Origin: CAYOWK01 sp964407665
Lineage (GTDB): Bacteria > Pseudomonadota > Alphaproteobacteria > Caulobacterales > Hyphomonadaceae
Assembly (NCBI GenBank): GCA_964407665.1
Contig: CAYOWK010000047.1
Coordinates: 1 to 29,049, forward strand
Reading direction: 5' to 3'
DNA length: 29,049 nt
Shown: positions 1 to 8,960 of the stretch, piece by piece
How the letters are laid out: every line of letters starts with the position of its first letter
Numbering within the stretch: the stretch's first letter is position 1
Translations under genes and position numbers: made by a program
Notes under the pieces: generated by a model
Seen by the model: the letters and a program-made list of their open reading frames with translations, nothing else
What the model was told of the DNA's origin: nothing
Databases searched by the model: none

Positions 1-972
1 CTTGATGGCGTCGAACTTGTTCGCTTTGAGCCGCTGCGTGAGATCATAGCCGGGGTCGGCCTTCGGCGGCGCCACAAGGCTGTATATGTTGGTCCAGTCC
101 TGCGCCCACATGTTGCCGAGCAGATCGGCGCGGATGGGCCCCGTCTTCGCCTGAACGCTGTCGCCATACTTCGCATGCAGCCTGCCGCGTACGTAGCAGT
201 GCAGCTCGGCATACAGCGGCTCGACCTCGCTCCACAGCCGCTCGACCTCAACGGACATCTGCTCTGGCGGCATGTCGTAGTTCGACAGCCACATGTCCGC
301 GACGTTGTCGAAGCCCAGTTCGCGAGCGCCCTGATTGCCGATCTCGACCATGCGGGCGTAGTCGTCGCGCATCGGAGGCGACACGGTGCGCCAGCCCTCC
401 CACGCTTCCTTCAGCTTCGCGGGATCGCGGGACTGCTCAACGATGTTGGAGAGGCCGTCCAGCGTCATGGACTCGCCGTTGATCGTGTACTTTCCCGTGG
501 AGTAGGTGGTCTGCATGCGTGTCTGGATCGCCGCCAGCTCGTCCGCTGCGGCTTTCGCCTGTTCGGGTGTACCGGTGGATGGCGCCGGCATGACAATGGA
601 CGTGCGAAGCTTGCCCATCTTGCGCGCCGAGACCGGATCCAGCGCAACGCCCTCAAACATCTTGGTGGCGTTGGCGAGGGCCACCTGCATCTGAGTCCCT
701 TCCGATCCGACGCGGGCCGCCAGCCAGTTGGTGTCGTCAGTGATGTGGGTTGCATTCACCCACTGGATCCGCGCCGAGTATTCGCTGAACTCATCAATCT
801 TCGCTTCGGCGTCGGCGAGGAATGCCTGTGTAGCCGCCGCCGTCGGCGCAGGCTCAGCGGCAGGGGCGGGCAGCGCTGGAACCTGAGCTTCGGCCTGGGG
901 CGCATCAGCCGTCTGGCAGGAGGCAAGGATCAGGGCGAATGCGGCGGCTCCACAGAGCAGTGCGCGTTTCAT
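1..972 (-). CDS. Peptidase M2 (ACE-like dipeptidyl carboxypeptidase) lipoprotein, 3' end outside window
   Basis: This is the N-terminal 324 residues of a zinc dipeptidyl carboxypeptidase, read from ATG at 972 to the window edge with no stop. Residues 1-19 are a lipoprotein signal ending in the lipobox LASC (Cys19), followed by an Ala/Pro-rich linker (about 20-50). The body carries family M2 hallmarks: NVADMWLSNYDMP near residue 235, and LLGNMWAQDW followed by TNIYSLVAP about 55 residues later. The zinc site HEXXH lies beyond the edge, so catalysis cannot be verified. Members of this family (bacterial homologues of angiotensin-converting enzyme) trim dipeptides from peptide C-termini; the lipid anchor would place it in the periplasm. 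It is divergent from the TPR gene, with a 123-base spacer. Confident on family, partial by position only. Confidence 0.9.
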   Translation of the reverse strand, partial: MKRALLCGAAAFALILASCQTADAPQAEAQVPALPAPAAEPAPTAAATQAFLADAEAKIDEFSEYSARIQWVNATHITDDTNWLAARVGSEGTQMQVALANATKMFEGVALDPVSARKMGKLRTSIVMPAPSTGTPEQAKAAADELAAIQTRMQTTYSTGKYTINGESMTLDGLSNIVEQSRDPAKLKEAWEGWRTVSPPMRDDYARMVEIGNQGARELGFDNVADMWLSNYDMPPEQMSVEVERLWSEVEPLYAELHCYVRGRLHAKYGDSVQAKTGPIRADLLGNMWAQDWTNIYSLVAPPKADPGYDLTQRLKANKFDAIK

Positions 973-1095
973 GGCTCGACCTCTTTTGGGCAAGGGCTTG
1001 CTGGACCGGCCGGGATGTTAGGCAAGGCATGTCGCCATCCGCAATCCATTCACCCGGAGATTCTGTCCGATCGCGCAGAGGGTCTTCCCTTCCTT

Positions 1096-2058
1096 ATGGA
1101 AGACGCCATCCTGCCGGCTGAAATCATCCCGGGGCGGACGTTGGAAGCCGAATTCGATCACCGTCTTGCCGCCGCAGAGGCTTTTGCGGCTGCCGCCAAC
1201 TGGCAGGCGGCGGAGCGGGAGCTGACCGCCGCGCTGGCGCTCGAGCCGACCAGTGTCCGCGCCCTCGCGCGGATGTCGGATTGCCAGATGAAACTCGGGC
1301 GGGTCGAGCGGGCGACCGCCCTGGTCGACGAGGTCATTGCAGCGGCGCCCAACGATCCGGCCGGATACCGGCTGAAGGCGATCCAGCAACTGAACGCGCG
1401 CTCGCCGCAATCCGCCATCGCAGCGGCGGAGGAGGCTGTCCGGCTCGATCCTGATGACGCCGCGAACCAGCATGTGCTCGCCGCCGCACATGTGCAGCGC
1501 AAGGCATGGAAGGAGGCCATGGCCGCCGCGACACGGTCGAGGGACCTCGCCCCTGACTGGTCAGTCGCCATGGCCCAGCAGGCCATCATCATGCTGGAGA
1601 TGAAGGGCGGGAAGGCTGCCCAGCCCTTCATGGACGAGGCCATCGAAGCGGGCGGGCTGGAGAATGACTACGTGCTGCTGCAGGCCGGGACGATAGCCCT
1701 CGCACGGGGTCGGCTGGCGGAGGCCGGAGACCTGCTCGGCGAACTGCTGCGCAGGAATCCCGAAGATGAGAGTGCGCTGTCCCTATACCTGATGACAGAC
1801 AGAAAGCGGCACGGCCTGATGCGGTCGAACTTCAGGCGGCGCTACTGGAGACGCGAGCACGGATCCTGGGGGTGGCTGGCATGGGGCTGCGGCTGGACGC
1901 TCGTCATCGCCGCGATCATTCCGCTCGCCATCCTCACCAACGTGCCGGGCTTTGCAGTCGTGCTGGTCTATCGCGGCTATGAAAGGCTGCGATACTCGGC
2001 CCACCGCAAGGAGGTCCGGGCGCACTTCCGGCAGGTCGCCCTGAAGTCAGGCTACTGA
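1096..2058 (+). CDS. TPR-repeat protein with C-terminal membrane segment
   Basis: A 320-residue protein of unknown specific role. Residues about 15-230 are helical tetratricopeptide-type repeats rich in Ala and Leu, for example the LxLEPTSVRALARM and AVRLDPDDAANQHVLA units. A basic stretch (MRSNFRRRYWRRE) precedes one hydrophobic, probably membrane-spanning segment around residues 265-295 (GWTLVIAAIIPLAIL). The open frame runs far upstream, but that part is antisense to the M2 peptidase gene. I chose ATG 1096 because it lies after the divergent spacer and begins the coherent TPR sequence. ATG 1015 in the same frame is an alternative. The TPR part is likely a protein-interaction scaffold held at the cytoplasmic membrane; no partner is indicated by the neighbours. 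Confidence 0.75.
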   Translation: MEDAILPAEIIPGRTLEAEFDHRLAAAEAFAAAANWQAAERELTAALALEPTSVRALARMSDCQMKLGRVERATALVDEVIAAAPNDPAGYRLKAIQQLNARSPQSAIAAAEEAVRLDPDDAANQHVLAAAHVQRKAWKEAMAAATRSRDLAPDWSVAMAQQAIIMLEMKGGKAAQPFMDEAIEAGGLENDYVLLQAGTIALARGRLAEAGDLLGELLRRNPEDESALSLYLMTDRKRHGLMRSNFRRRYWRREHGSWGWLAWGCGWTLVIAAIIPLAILTNVPGFAVVLVYRGYERLRYSAHRKEVRAHFRQVALKSGY

Positions 2059-2079
2059 GCGGCCGAAGCCTCCGGCCGC
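2059..2079. terminator. Hairpin between convergent genes
   Basis: Immediately after the TPR stop codon lies a 7-bp GC-only stem (GCGGCCG, 7-base loop, CGGCCGC) before the stop of the convergent NodT gene at 2090. There is no clear U-tract on either strand, so it is a possible bidirectional transcription stop or mRNA 3'-end stabiliser, not a textbook intrinsic terminator. Confidence 0.4.
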
Positions 2080-2089
2080 CAGCGCAGCC

Positions 2090-3565
2090 TCACGACCCTT
2101 CGGCCGTCGTGTCGGCTGTGGCCAGGGCCGCCGGAGCGGTCGGGTTGCCGCCGAGCGCAAGATGCAGGGCAAGCCACTGCTCAAGCGCGGCGCGCTGGTT
2201 TGCGATCAGGGCCGACTCGGCAGTGTCGGCGCGATCCCGCACGTTCAGGACGTTGAGCAGGCTCTCCGATCCTTCGTTGTAGCGCAGCTCGCCCAGGCGC
2301 AGCGTTTCACGCGAGGCGTCAGACGCGACCTGGAGGCTGCTCGAACGGGCCTTCAGGGCATTGAAGCTGTCGAGGGAGTCGACCACGTTGGCATAGGCCG
2401 AGATGACGGTCTGGCCGTAGCGTTCAAGAGCCGCGCGCTTGACCGAGTCCGACTGTGCGATCCGGGCGTTGATGGCGCCGCCATCGAGTATCGTCTGGGC
2501 CAGCGTGGCGCCGATCGAATAGACGAGGTTGTCGAAATCGAAGAGACCCGACGTGCCGTTTACGGTGGCGTTGGAGAGCGCCAGGCCGAACGTGGCGTCG
2601 AGCTGCGGCCAGCGCGACAGACGGGTCACACGGTTGTTGCCGAAGGCCTGGATGACGCCGAATTCGGCTGCGACCACATCCGGACGCGAGCGGATGGTCA
2701 GTTCCGGCATGCCCAGCGCCGGTGCGGTCGGAGCTTCCGGAAGCATGCCGGTGACTTCGAGCTTGTTGGTCGGGAAGCGGCCGAGTGCAGCTTCGAGGGC
2801 GCGGACGGCGGTGCGCAGCGACACCTCGGAGGTGATGATCGCCGCTTCCTGGGTGGCGAGTGTCGACTGACCGAGAACCAGTTCGTCGCGGGCCACAGAG
2901 CCAGCATCGAAGCGCGTCTGCGTGATCCTGAACGTGGACTGCGCGCGCTCGAGCGAACGGCGGTCCAATTCTAGCTGCAGACGCTGCTCGATGACCTGGA
3001 AGTAGGTGCGGGCGACCTGCACGGCGAGCTGGCGGCGGGCGAGTTCGTACGTGGCTTCGGTCGAGCGCAGACCCGCCGACGAGGCGCGGATGGACGCCGA
3101 CAGGTCGCCCATGATGTCCGGGCTCCACGAGCCGTTGACGCCGAAGGTGTAGGACTCGTCACTGAAGGACGAGGAGTCGTTGATCGCGGTTGCGGGATTG
3201 TCGTCCCTGTCGGAGGCGCCGACGCCGGCGGTGGCGCGCAACTGCGGCCAGAGGCCCGACTGCGTCTGGCGAACCAGCGCCTGCGACTGCTTCACGTTTT
3301 CCATCGTGGCGCGCAGGGTGCGGTTGTTCTCCAGGGCTTCCTGGACGAGCGCCGTCAGCTGGGCGTCGCCGAAGACCGAGTAGTCGGCGATGATCGCGGA
3401 CGCGTCGCCGGTCATCGGCGCGACGATCCAGTCGGCTGGCATGCCCGCGCGCTGGACCTGCATGGCGTCGAACGCCGGACCAGCAATGGGCAGATGTCCG
3501 CATGCGGAAACCGCCGCTGTCAGTGCGCCGATTGCGACGCCGCGCGCCAGTTTGGAATCAGTCAT
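2090..3565 (-). CDS. NodT-family outer-membrane efflux lipoprotein (TolC-like)
   Basis: A 491-residue outer-membrane factor that would form the trimeric exit duct of the exporter encoded just upstream. The signal peptide ends in lipobox VSAC (Cys22). Two homologous coiled-coil/OEP halves follow, with typical NodT family text such as RPDVVAAE (central), QLAVQVARTYF in the first half and ARIAQSDSVKRAALERY in the second. ATG 3565 is preferred over the upstream in-frame ATG 3622, because the sequence from 3565 begins exactly with the lipoprotein signal. Its start overlaps the permease stop by eight bases (ATGACTGA), which suggests translational coupling. As the last gene of a macA-ATPase-permease-OMF operon it completes a tripartite envelope pump. 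Confidence 0.92.
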   Translation of the reverse strand: MTDSKLARGVAIGALTAAVSACGHLPIAGPAFDAMQVQRAGMPADWIVAPMTGDASAIIADYSVFGDAQLTALVQEALENNRTLRATMENVKQSQALVRQTQSGLWPQLRATAGVGASDRDDNPATAINDSSSFSDESYTFGVNGSWSPDIMGDLSASIRASSAGLRSTEATYELARRQLAVQVARTYFQVIEQRLQLELDRRSLERAQSTFRITQTRFDAGSVARDELVLGQSTLATQEAAIITSEVSLRTAVRALEAALGRFPTNKLEVTGMLPEAPTAPALGMPELTIRSRPDVVAAEFGVIQAFGNNRVTRLSRWPQLDATFGLALSNATVNGTSGLFDFDNLVYSIGATLAQTILDGGAINARIAQSDSVKRAALERYGQTVISAYANVVDSLDSFNALKARSSSLQVASDASRETLRLGELRYNEGSESLLNVLNVRDRADTAESALIANQRAALEQWLALHLALGGNPTAPAALATADTTAEGS

Positions 3566-4793
3566 GACGAAGTGCCTGAATTGGATCGAGTTGAGCCGCC
3601 CGCCGGGCGGGGAAGAAACCAAAAATGACGCCGACCGCAGCAGCTGCGCCCAGCGAGATGCCGATCATTGACGGGCTGACAGCCATCGGCCATCCACCCA
3701 CCTGGGCGAAAGCAAAGGCTCCACCCCAGCCGAGGATCATTCCGACCAGCCCGCCGAGACCGCACAGGGCGATCGCCTCGACCAGGAACTGGGTCAGGAT
3801 GTCGCCCCCGCGCGCCCCGATAGCCATGCGCAATCCTATCTCGCGTGTCCGCTCCGTGACGGACACGAGCATGATATTCATGACCCCTACGCCGCCGACT
3901 AGCAGAGAGACGGCGGCAGTGAAAGCGAGGAGCATGCTCATTGTAGCTTGCGCTTCTCCTCTCTGCTTTATCATGTCGGCAAAGTTAAAGATTGTGAAAT
4001 TGTCCTCCTGCCCCGGACCGATACGCCGAAGCTCGCGCATCTTTTCGAGCAGCTGGTCCTGAGCGTCGAGCACATCATAGCCGTCCTCGACCAGCACCTG
4101 GATTCGCGTAACGTGGCGTGAAACCCAGCGATTCCCGCCTGTGATACGGTTCCGGACCATGGCAAGCGGTCCGACAAACCGGTCATCCCGATCCTGACCC
4201 ATGCCGCCGCCCGACTGACCTTTTGCCTCCAGGATGCCGATGATTTGAACCGGTACGCTGTTCAGGCGAATGCGCTGTCCGACGGCGTCTCCATTGGGGA
4301 ACAGGTTCTTCGCGGCCGTCTGGCCGATGACGACGACCGCCGACCCGGACCGCGCCTCCTGCTCGGTGAATTCACGGCCTTCGACGACCGCCCAGTTGTT
4401 GACGTCGAAGTAGTTTGCGCCGCCGCCCTCGATGCTCGAGACCCAGTTGGTCTCGCCGGACACCGCCGTGACCTGGCCGTTGAGGATGCCCGTCGCCGCC
4501 GTCACAAAAGGCATCTCGGAAATCGCCGCAACCTGGGATTCGGAGAACGGCTGGCCCGTGCCGCCGCCCATGCTTCGCCCGCCACGCGAAATTCCGCCGG
4601 GATTGAACGTCAGCATGTTCGAACCGACGCTTGCAATCTGGGCGTCAATCTGCGCTTTCGCCCCTTCGCCGATAGACATCATGACCATCACCGAAGCGAC
4701 GCCGATAATGATCCCCAGCATGGTCAGAAGCGACCGCATGGGATTTGAAAGGAGCGCCTCGATGGCCGAGGCGACCGCGACTCCGAACTTCAT
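3558..4793 (-). CDS. MacB-type ABC transporter permease
   Basis: A 411-residue permease of the MacB/FtsX type. An N-terminal transmembrane helix (residues about 20-45, MRSLLTMLGIIIGVASV) leads into a large periplasmic MacB_PCD domain (about 50-270, with the family text GSNMLTFNPG). Three further helices sit in an FtsX-like core (about 285-400, including MNIMLVSVTERTREIGLRMAIGA). MacB normally fuses ATPase and permease in one chain; here the ATPase is a separate upstream gene, overlapping by four bases (ATGA, 4790-4793). The protein would act as a mechanotransmitting half that drives substrates from the periplasm through the adaptor to the OMF. Substrate is not predictable: macrolides, peptides, lipopeptides or haem precursors are all known for the family. 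Confidence 0.93.
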   Translation of the reverse strand: MKFGVAVASAIEALLSNPMRSLLTMLGIIIGVASVMVMMSIGEGAKAQIDAQIASVGSNMLTFNPGGISRGGRSMGGGTGQPFSESQVAAISEMPFVTAATGILNGQVTAVSGETNWVSSIEGGGANYFDVNNWAVVEGREFTEQEARSGSAVVVIGQTAAKNLFPNGDAVGQRIRLNSVPVQIIGILEAKGQSGGGMGQDRDDRFVGPLAMVRNRITGGNRWVSRHVTRIQVLVEDGYDVLDAQDQLLEKMRELRRIGPGQEDNFTIFNFADMIKQRGEAQATMSMLLAFTAAVSLLVGGVGVMNIMLVSVTERTREIGLRMAIGARGGDILTQFLVEAIALCGLGGLVGMILGWGGAFAFAQVGGWPMAVSPSMIGISLGAAAAVGVIFGFFPARRAAQLDPIQALRHD

Positions 4794-5581
4794 GTACGGC
4801 TGCTCCCGACCAGATCTGGCGCTGACTGATGTGCGGTGTGATGCGGGTGATTCAAGCGGTCAGACTCGATTCGTCCGTCCCGGAAGTGGATTTGCCGCCG
4901 TGCGTAGTCCGCGACCTCGTTCTCGTGGGTGACGAGGATGACTGTGATCCCCTGCGAGTTGAGGTCTGTCAGCAGACCCATGATCTCGGCGGTCGTCTTG
5001 GTGTCGAGTGCGCCAGTGGGTTCGTCGGCCAGCAGGATGCGTGGCCGGTTGACCAGGGCCCGTGCAATCGCGACCCGTTGCTGCTGCCCGCCTGAGAGCT
5101 GCATGGGTCTGTGGTCCATGCGCGAGCCGAGGCCGACCATTTCGAGGCACTCCCGCGCCCGCGCGTCCGGGTCGCCGAGGTCCTTGCGGGCGTATCGAAG
5201 CGGTAGCTTGACGTTGGCGAGCGCATCCTGGCGGGGGAGCAGATTGAACTGCTGGAAGACAAAACCCAGCGTTTCGTTACGCAGGTCGGCGAGTTCGTCG
5301 CGGGACATCTGCGACAGCGCGCGCCCGTGGATCCACATCTCGCCGCTCGTGGGTCTGTCGAGTGCGCCGATCAGGTTCATCAGGGACGACTTCCCCGAAC
5401 CGGACGGGCCCATGATGGCGACGAATTCTCCGGCCTGGATATCGAGGCTGACACCGTTTAGCGCCCGGACCTCCTGGTCGCCCATCCGATAGACCTTCGT
5501 CAGGTCCCGGCAAGAGATGAGAGCCGAGCCCGCCTGGGCCTCGTCCTGCATGCCGGGCCGCCGTGTTGCGTCGTCCGCCAT
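4790..5581 (-). CDS. MacB/LolD-type ABC transporter ATPase
   Basis: A 263-residue ATP-binding subunit. Walker A is GPSGSGKSS (residues 58-66), Q-loop FVFQQFNLLP (about 108-117), signature LSGGQQQR (162-169), Walker B ILLADEPTGALD (182-193), and the H-loop is in VTHENEVADYARR. The motif set is intact, so it should hydrolyse ATP. It lies four bases after the adaptor stop and overlaps the permease start by four bases, so the three are surely co-translated. The N-terminal 20 residues before the fold are not conserved-looking; a shorter start (Met11) is possible. Confidence 0.95.
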   Translation of the reverse strand: MADDATRRPGMQDEAQAGSALISCRDLTKVYRMGDQEVRALNGVSLDIQAGEFVAIMGPSGSGKSSLMNLIGALDRPTSGEMWIHGRALSQMSRDELADLRNETLGFVFQQFNLLPRQDALANVKLPLRYARKDLGDPDARARECLEMVGLGSRMDHRPMQLSGGQQQRVAIARALVNRPRILLADEPTGALDTKTTAEIMGLLTDLNSQGITVILVTHENEVADYARRQIHFRDGRIESDRLNHPHHTAHQSAPDLVGSSRT

Positions 5582-5585
5582 GACG

Positions 5586-7181
5586 CTACTTCTTGGCCGT
5601 TGTTGCAGATGCCGCGCGGACGACGAATTCGTCGCCTTCGTCGGCTCCGCGGATCACCTCGGCGAACGAACCATCAGAGAGTCCGATGATAAGCATCTTG
5701 CGTTCAAGTTCGCCGCTTGCGTTGACCACGAAGACATCTTCGCGCTTCTGGGTCGACTGTTCGCTGCGGAGGCGGTTGTACTCAGCGATTTCCTCCGGCG
5801 TCATATGGCGCTTCAGGACAGCTTCCTGCGCGGACTGGAATTTCTTGCGCATTTCGCCCATCGCCTGCTGCTGCTGGATCGAGCGCGGAGGGCCAAACCC
5901 CGGACCGCCGCCCCCGCCGCCAAGCGGCGCCGATCCCCCTTGAGGCGGCGCCGGCATAGAAGCGCGTATCGCCTCCATCTCCTTCTGCATGTCCGCAGTG
6001 ATCTTTTCGATGCGAGGCGCGTCGACGCCCATCTCCTTCAGGATTTCGCCATTGGCTCCGCCGAAGCCGCGGCCGCCGCCGGGGGCTCCGGGGCGCTGGC
6101 CGCCCGGGCCGCCGGCGGCGGCCTGGGGGGCGCCCTCCGGCGTCTCGCTGGCCGCCAGCTTCTCCTGGAGGTCCTTGGGCGGGTTGAAGCGCGTTGCGTC
6201 GTAGGCCAGCCGCAGCACGTCGCTTGCGCGGTCGGCAGTGATTTCGACGTTGGCTGTCATGCCCGGGAGAAGCTGGCCGTTGGGGTTGGGGGCGGAGACC
6301 ACGACCGTGTAGGTGACGACGTTCGCGGATTCCGTACCCAGCTTGCGCACCTGGCTGACGACCCCACGGAAGGTTTCGCCAGCGAAGGCGTCGACGGTGA
6401 ATGTCACCGGATCGCCCTGATCCACGCCGCCGATATCGGATTCAATGACCGCAGCCTCGATCTGGATCTGGGACAGGTCCTGCGCGATCGTGAAGAACTT
6501 GGCGACGCTCATCGACGACTGCACGGTCTGGCCGACATCCACATCCCGGCTCAGGACCATGCCGTCGATCGGCGACCGGATCTTTGTCTTGTCGAGCTTG
6601 ACCTGCGAGTCCTGCAGGGACGCGCGGCTCTGCTCGAGGCCTGCTTGCGAAGACTGCAGGTTTGTCTCGGCGTCGCGCAGGCGCAGGCGTGAAAGCTCAT
6701 AGTTCTGTTCGGCGAGTTCCCAGGCGGCCTGTGCAATCGCGCCCTCGTCGAAGAGGGACTTCTGCCGCTTGTAGTCACGCTCGGCCTGGGCGGCGTTGAC
6801 CTTGGCCGTCTCGATCGCAGCACGCGCTGTCGCGACCGCTGCCTGTGACTGGAGCAGGCGCGCGCGGGCCTGCTCGACGGCGGCAGAAAAGGTCTGCGGA
6901 TCAATCTGGGCGAGAACCTGGTTCTTCTTCACCGTGGTGTTGAAGTCGACGTAAAGCTCCTGGATGCGGCCGGAGACCTCCGAGCCGACTTCCACCTGAT
7001 TGAGCGGCTGGACCGCGCCCGAGGCTGTGACGATCCGGGCCACGTCGCCGCGTTCGACCTTGACGGTCTCGAAGGTGTAGGCGCCGGCCTTGGCGACCAC
7101 CGGGCCGCGCATCACGAAGGCGGCTCCGGCGACAGCGACAACAGAAACGGCGACGGCGGCGAGCAGCAGCTTGCGGTTCAT
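5586..7181 (-). CDS. MacA-like periplasmic adaptor (HlyD/RND-MFP family) with long Gly/Pro-rich insert
   Basis: A 531-residue membrane-fusion protein, about 150 residues longer than typical MacA. An N-terminal membrane anchor (residues 4-25) is followed by a barrel-sandwich (lipoyl-like) half, GSEVSGRIQELYVDFN (67-82). A long helical hairpin of coiled-coil heptads follows (about 97-200), then the second lipoyl half (IRSPIDGMVL, 201-210) and the beta-barrel region (about 230-330). From about residue 332 to 480 there is an insert with two Gly/Pro tracts (about 346-375 and 409-433) around a helix (about 378-408), and another helix after the second tract containing KRHMTPEEIAEYNRLR. The membrane-proximal domain resumes near EDVFVVNASGELERK. 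First gene of the exporter operon; it docks ATPase/permease to the NodT channel. Confidence 0.92.
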   Translation of the reverse strand: MNRKLLLAAVAVSVVAVAGAAFVMRGPVVAKAGAYTFETVKVERGDVARIVTASGAVQPLNQVEVGSEVSGRIQELYVDFNTTVKKNQVLAQIDPQTFSAAVEQARARLLQSQAAVATARAAIETAKVNAAQAERDYKRQKSLFDEGAIAQAAWELAEQNYELSRLRLRDAETNLQSSQAGLEQSRASLQDSQVKLDKTKIRSPIDGMVLSRDVDVGQTVQSSMSVAKFFTIAQDLSQIQIEAAVIESDIGGVDQGDPVTFTVDAFAGETFRGVVSQVRKLGTESANVVTYTVVVSAPNPNGQLLPGMTANVEITADRASDVLRLAYDATRFNPPKDLQEKLAASETPEGAPQAAAGGPGGQRPGAPGGGRGFGGANGEILKEMGVDAPRIEKITADMQKEMEAIRASMPAPPQGGSAPLGGGGGGPGFGPPRSIQQQQAMGEMRKKFQSAQEAVLKRHMTPEEIAEYNRLRSEQSTQKREDVFVVNASGELERKMLIIGLSDGSFAEVIRGADEGDEFVVRAASATTAKK

Positions 7182-7489
7182 GCGGGTTCTCTCAGCGAGC
7201 GGGGCTCCCGACGCACGGCAGTCCGCAATCTTCTCTCATTCCCTTCAATCATGCCGGATATCCGTTCCGTCGTCCTCTCACAGAAATTTCAGGGCTGTAA
7301 CAAAGTGTGCCGGACGTTCGCGTGTCCGGGATGCGTTTATTGCGGACGGCGCCCAGAGGAAGGGCACTGCCGCATCGGGAGGCGTTCCCTTGCGGCATTG
7401 GCATGCGTTCAAGGTCGGGACTGGATCGGATACGCTCGGCGTGCTGTTCTGGATCGGGGAACTGAGCGTGGAATCGGGGTAGAGCAGGC
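7182..7489. other. Divergent intergenic region between the exporter operon and the symporter
   Basis: A 308-base spacer that must hold the promoters for the exporter operon (leftward) and the symporter (rightward). I see an imperfect dyad around 7278-7300 (TCACAG ... CTGTAA, one mismatch) that could be an operator for the exporter operon, but no promoter elements that I would call. A small plus-strand frame (7251-7493) ends by overlapping the symporter start; it has no ribosome-binding site and no recognisable sequence, so I do not call it a gene. Confidence 0.4.
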
Positions 7490-8938
7490 ATGATCTGGGC
7501 GCTGGCAGGATATCTGATCCTGCAATTTGTTGTGGCGTGGATGGCGTCCCGGTCCATCAAGGTCGAAGATGATTACTTCGTAGCTGGTCGTCGGCTTGGC
7601 GTATTCGCCGTCGCAATGTCCGTGTTTGCGACCTGGTTCGGCGCGGAATCGGTCATGGGCGCTTCCGGGGCCATCGCTTCGGAAGGTCTGGCCGGGGGTC
7701 GGGCAGATCCGTTCGGATACACTATCTGCCTGATCGGCATGGCGACGCTTCTGGCGTTCAAGCTCCGGCAGGCCGGCGTCCTCACCTTCGTCGACTTCTT
7801 CCGAGAGCGCTTTGGCAAAGTCTCGGAAAAGATCGCTGCCGTGCTGACGATCCCGACCTCGGTGATCTGGGCGTCGGCGCAGCTTCTTGCGATGGGCGAG
7901 ATCGTCGCCACGGTGTCCGGACTGCCATCCGGCGCGGGACTCTTGATCGGCGCCGCCATCATCATCGGGTACACGACCATCGGCGGGCTGCTGGGCGACG
8001 TTATCACGGACATCATCCAGGGCGGCGTTCTGATCGCCGGGCTGGTCGTCCTTCTCGTGGTGGTCCTCATTTCAAACGATTTCTCCTTTGCGGCCATCAC
8101 CCCGGACCAGCTCTCACTGACCGGCTACGACGAGGAGGGTAATCCGCAGAGCCTGATCGGCACCCTGGATACCTGGATGATCCCGATCCTTGGGTCGCTG
8201 GTGGCGCAGGAAGCCATCTCGCGCTTTCTGGGCGCCACGTCGGCGTCTGTGGCGCGCAAGGGATGCTGGATCGCGGCCGGGCTTTATCTCGTTGTCGGCT
8301 CCATCCCTATGCTGCTGGGGTTGCTTGGGTCGGCCAACGGTTTCGAGGCCACGGATCAGGACGCCTACCTTCCGGAGCTGGCGCAGGCCTATCTGAACCC
8401 CGTACTCTACATCATCCTGATGGGCGCGCTCGTCTCGGCCATTCTCTCGACCGTGGATACGACCCTTCTGGCAATCTCCGCAGTTGCGACACGCAACCTT
8501 GTCGAGCCGTTTGTTCCTAACCTGCCGGACAGGGGCAAAGTTGCTCTGGGCCGTATCCTGACGGCGTTCTCGGGCGTTGTGGCGCTCGGCATCGCTGCGT
8601 CGGGAGACACCATCAAGGGCCTTGTCGAGATTGCCTCTTCCTTCGGATCGGCCGGCATCGTCGTGGCGCTGCTGTTCGGGCTTCATACGCGTTTCGGCGA
8701 TGAACGTGCGGCGGTGGCGGCGCTGGTGACCGGGGCGACGATCAGCTTCTTCGGCAATGGCGTTGTCGCGTGGCTGCTGTCGCTGTTCCTGGGTGAAGGC
8801 GTCTACGAAACCCTGCCGTGGTACTGGCAGGAGTTCGAGGGCGGGTTCGTGTATTCCGTCCTGGCTGCGCTGGCTGCCTACATCGTGGTGGCGGCGTCGA
8901 CCTCGAAGCGGCGTGAGCCGTCGGCAGCGGCTGCGTAG
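7490..8938 (+). CDS. Sodium:solute symporter family (SSS) transporter
   Basis: A 482-residue integral membrane protein of the SSS/SLC5 family, with about 13 hydrophobic helices throughout. Family features visible are the early VEDDYFVAGRRLG segment, FATWFGAESVMGASG in the second helix region, GGLLGDVITDIIQGG in the middle, and LVSAILSTVDTTLLAISAVATRNL, which matches the Ser/Thr-containing sodium-site helix near residue 310-335. It should take up an organic solute (sugar, amino acid, carboxylate or similar) driven by sodium; the substrate cannot be told. The nearest downstream gene is convergent, so it is probably monocistronic. Confidence 0.9.
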   Translation: MIWALAGYLILQFVVAWMASRSIKVEDDYFVAGRRLGVFAVAMSVFATWFGAESVMGASGAIASEGLAGGRADPFGYTICLIGMATLLAFKLRQAGVLTFVDFFRERFGKVSEKIAAVLTIPTSVIWASAQLLAMGEIVATVSGLPSGAGLLIGAAIIIGYTTIGGLLGDVITDIIQGGVLIAGLVVLLVVVLISNDFSFAAITPDQLSLTGYDEEGNPQSLIGTLDTWMIPILGSLVAQEAISRFLGATSASVARKGCWIAAGLYLVVGSIPMLLGLLGSANGFEATDQDAYLPELAQAYLNPVLYIILMGALVSAILSTVDTTLLAISAVATRNLVEPFVPNLPDRGKVALGRILTAFSGVVALGIAASGDTIKGLVEIASSFGSAGIVVALLFGLHTRFGDERAAVAALVTGATISFFGNGVVAWLLSLFLGEGVYETLPWYWQEFEGGFVYSVLAALAAYIVVAASTSKRREPSAAAA

Positions 8939-8960
8939 TAGCGGGTCGCCCGACTGGGTG

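Noticed and set aside
175..1095. Plus-strand upstream extension of the TPR frame
   Set aside because: It is antisense to the M2 peptidase coding sequence, Arg/His-rich and not protein-like.
7251..7493. 80-residue Cys-containing frame overlapping the symporter start by ATGA
   Set aside because: No ribosome-binding site, no recognisable family, and Cys spacing does not fit a zinc ribbon; most likely chance.
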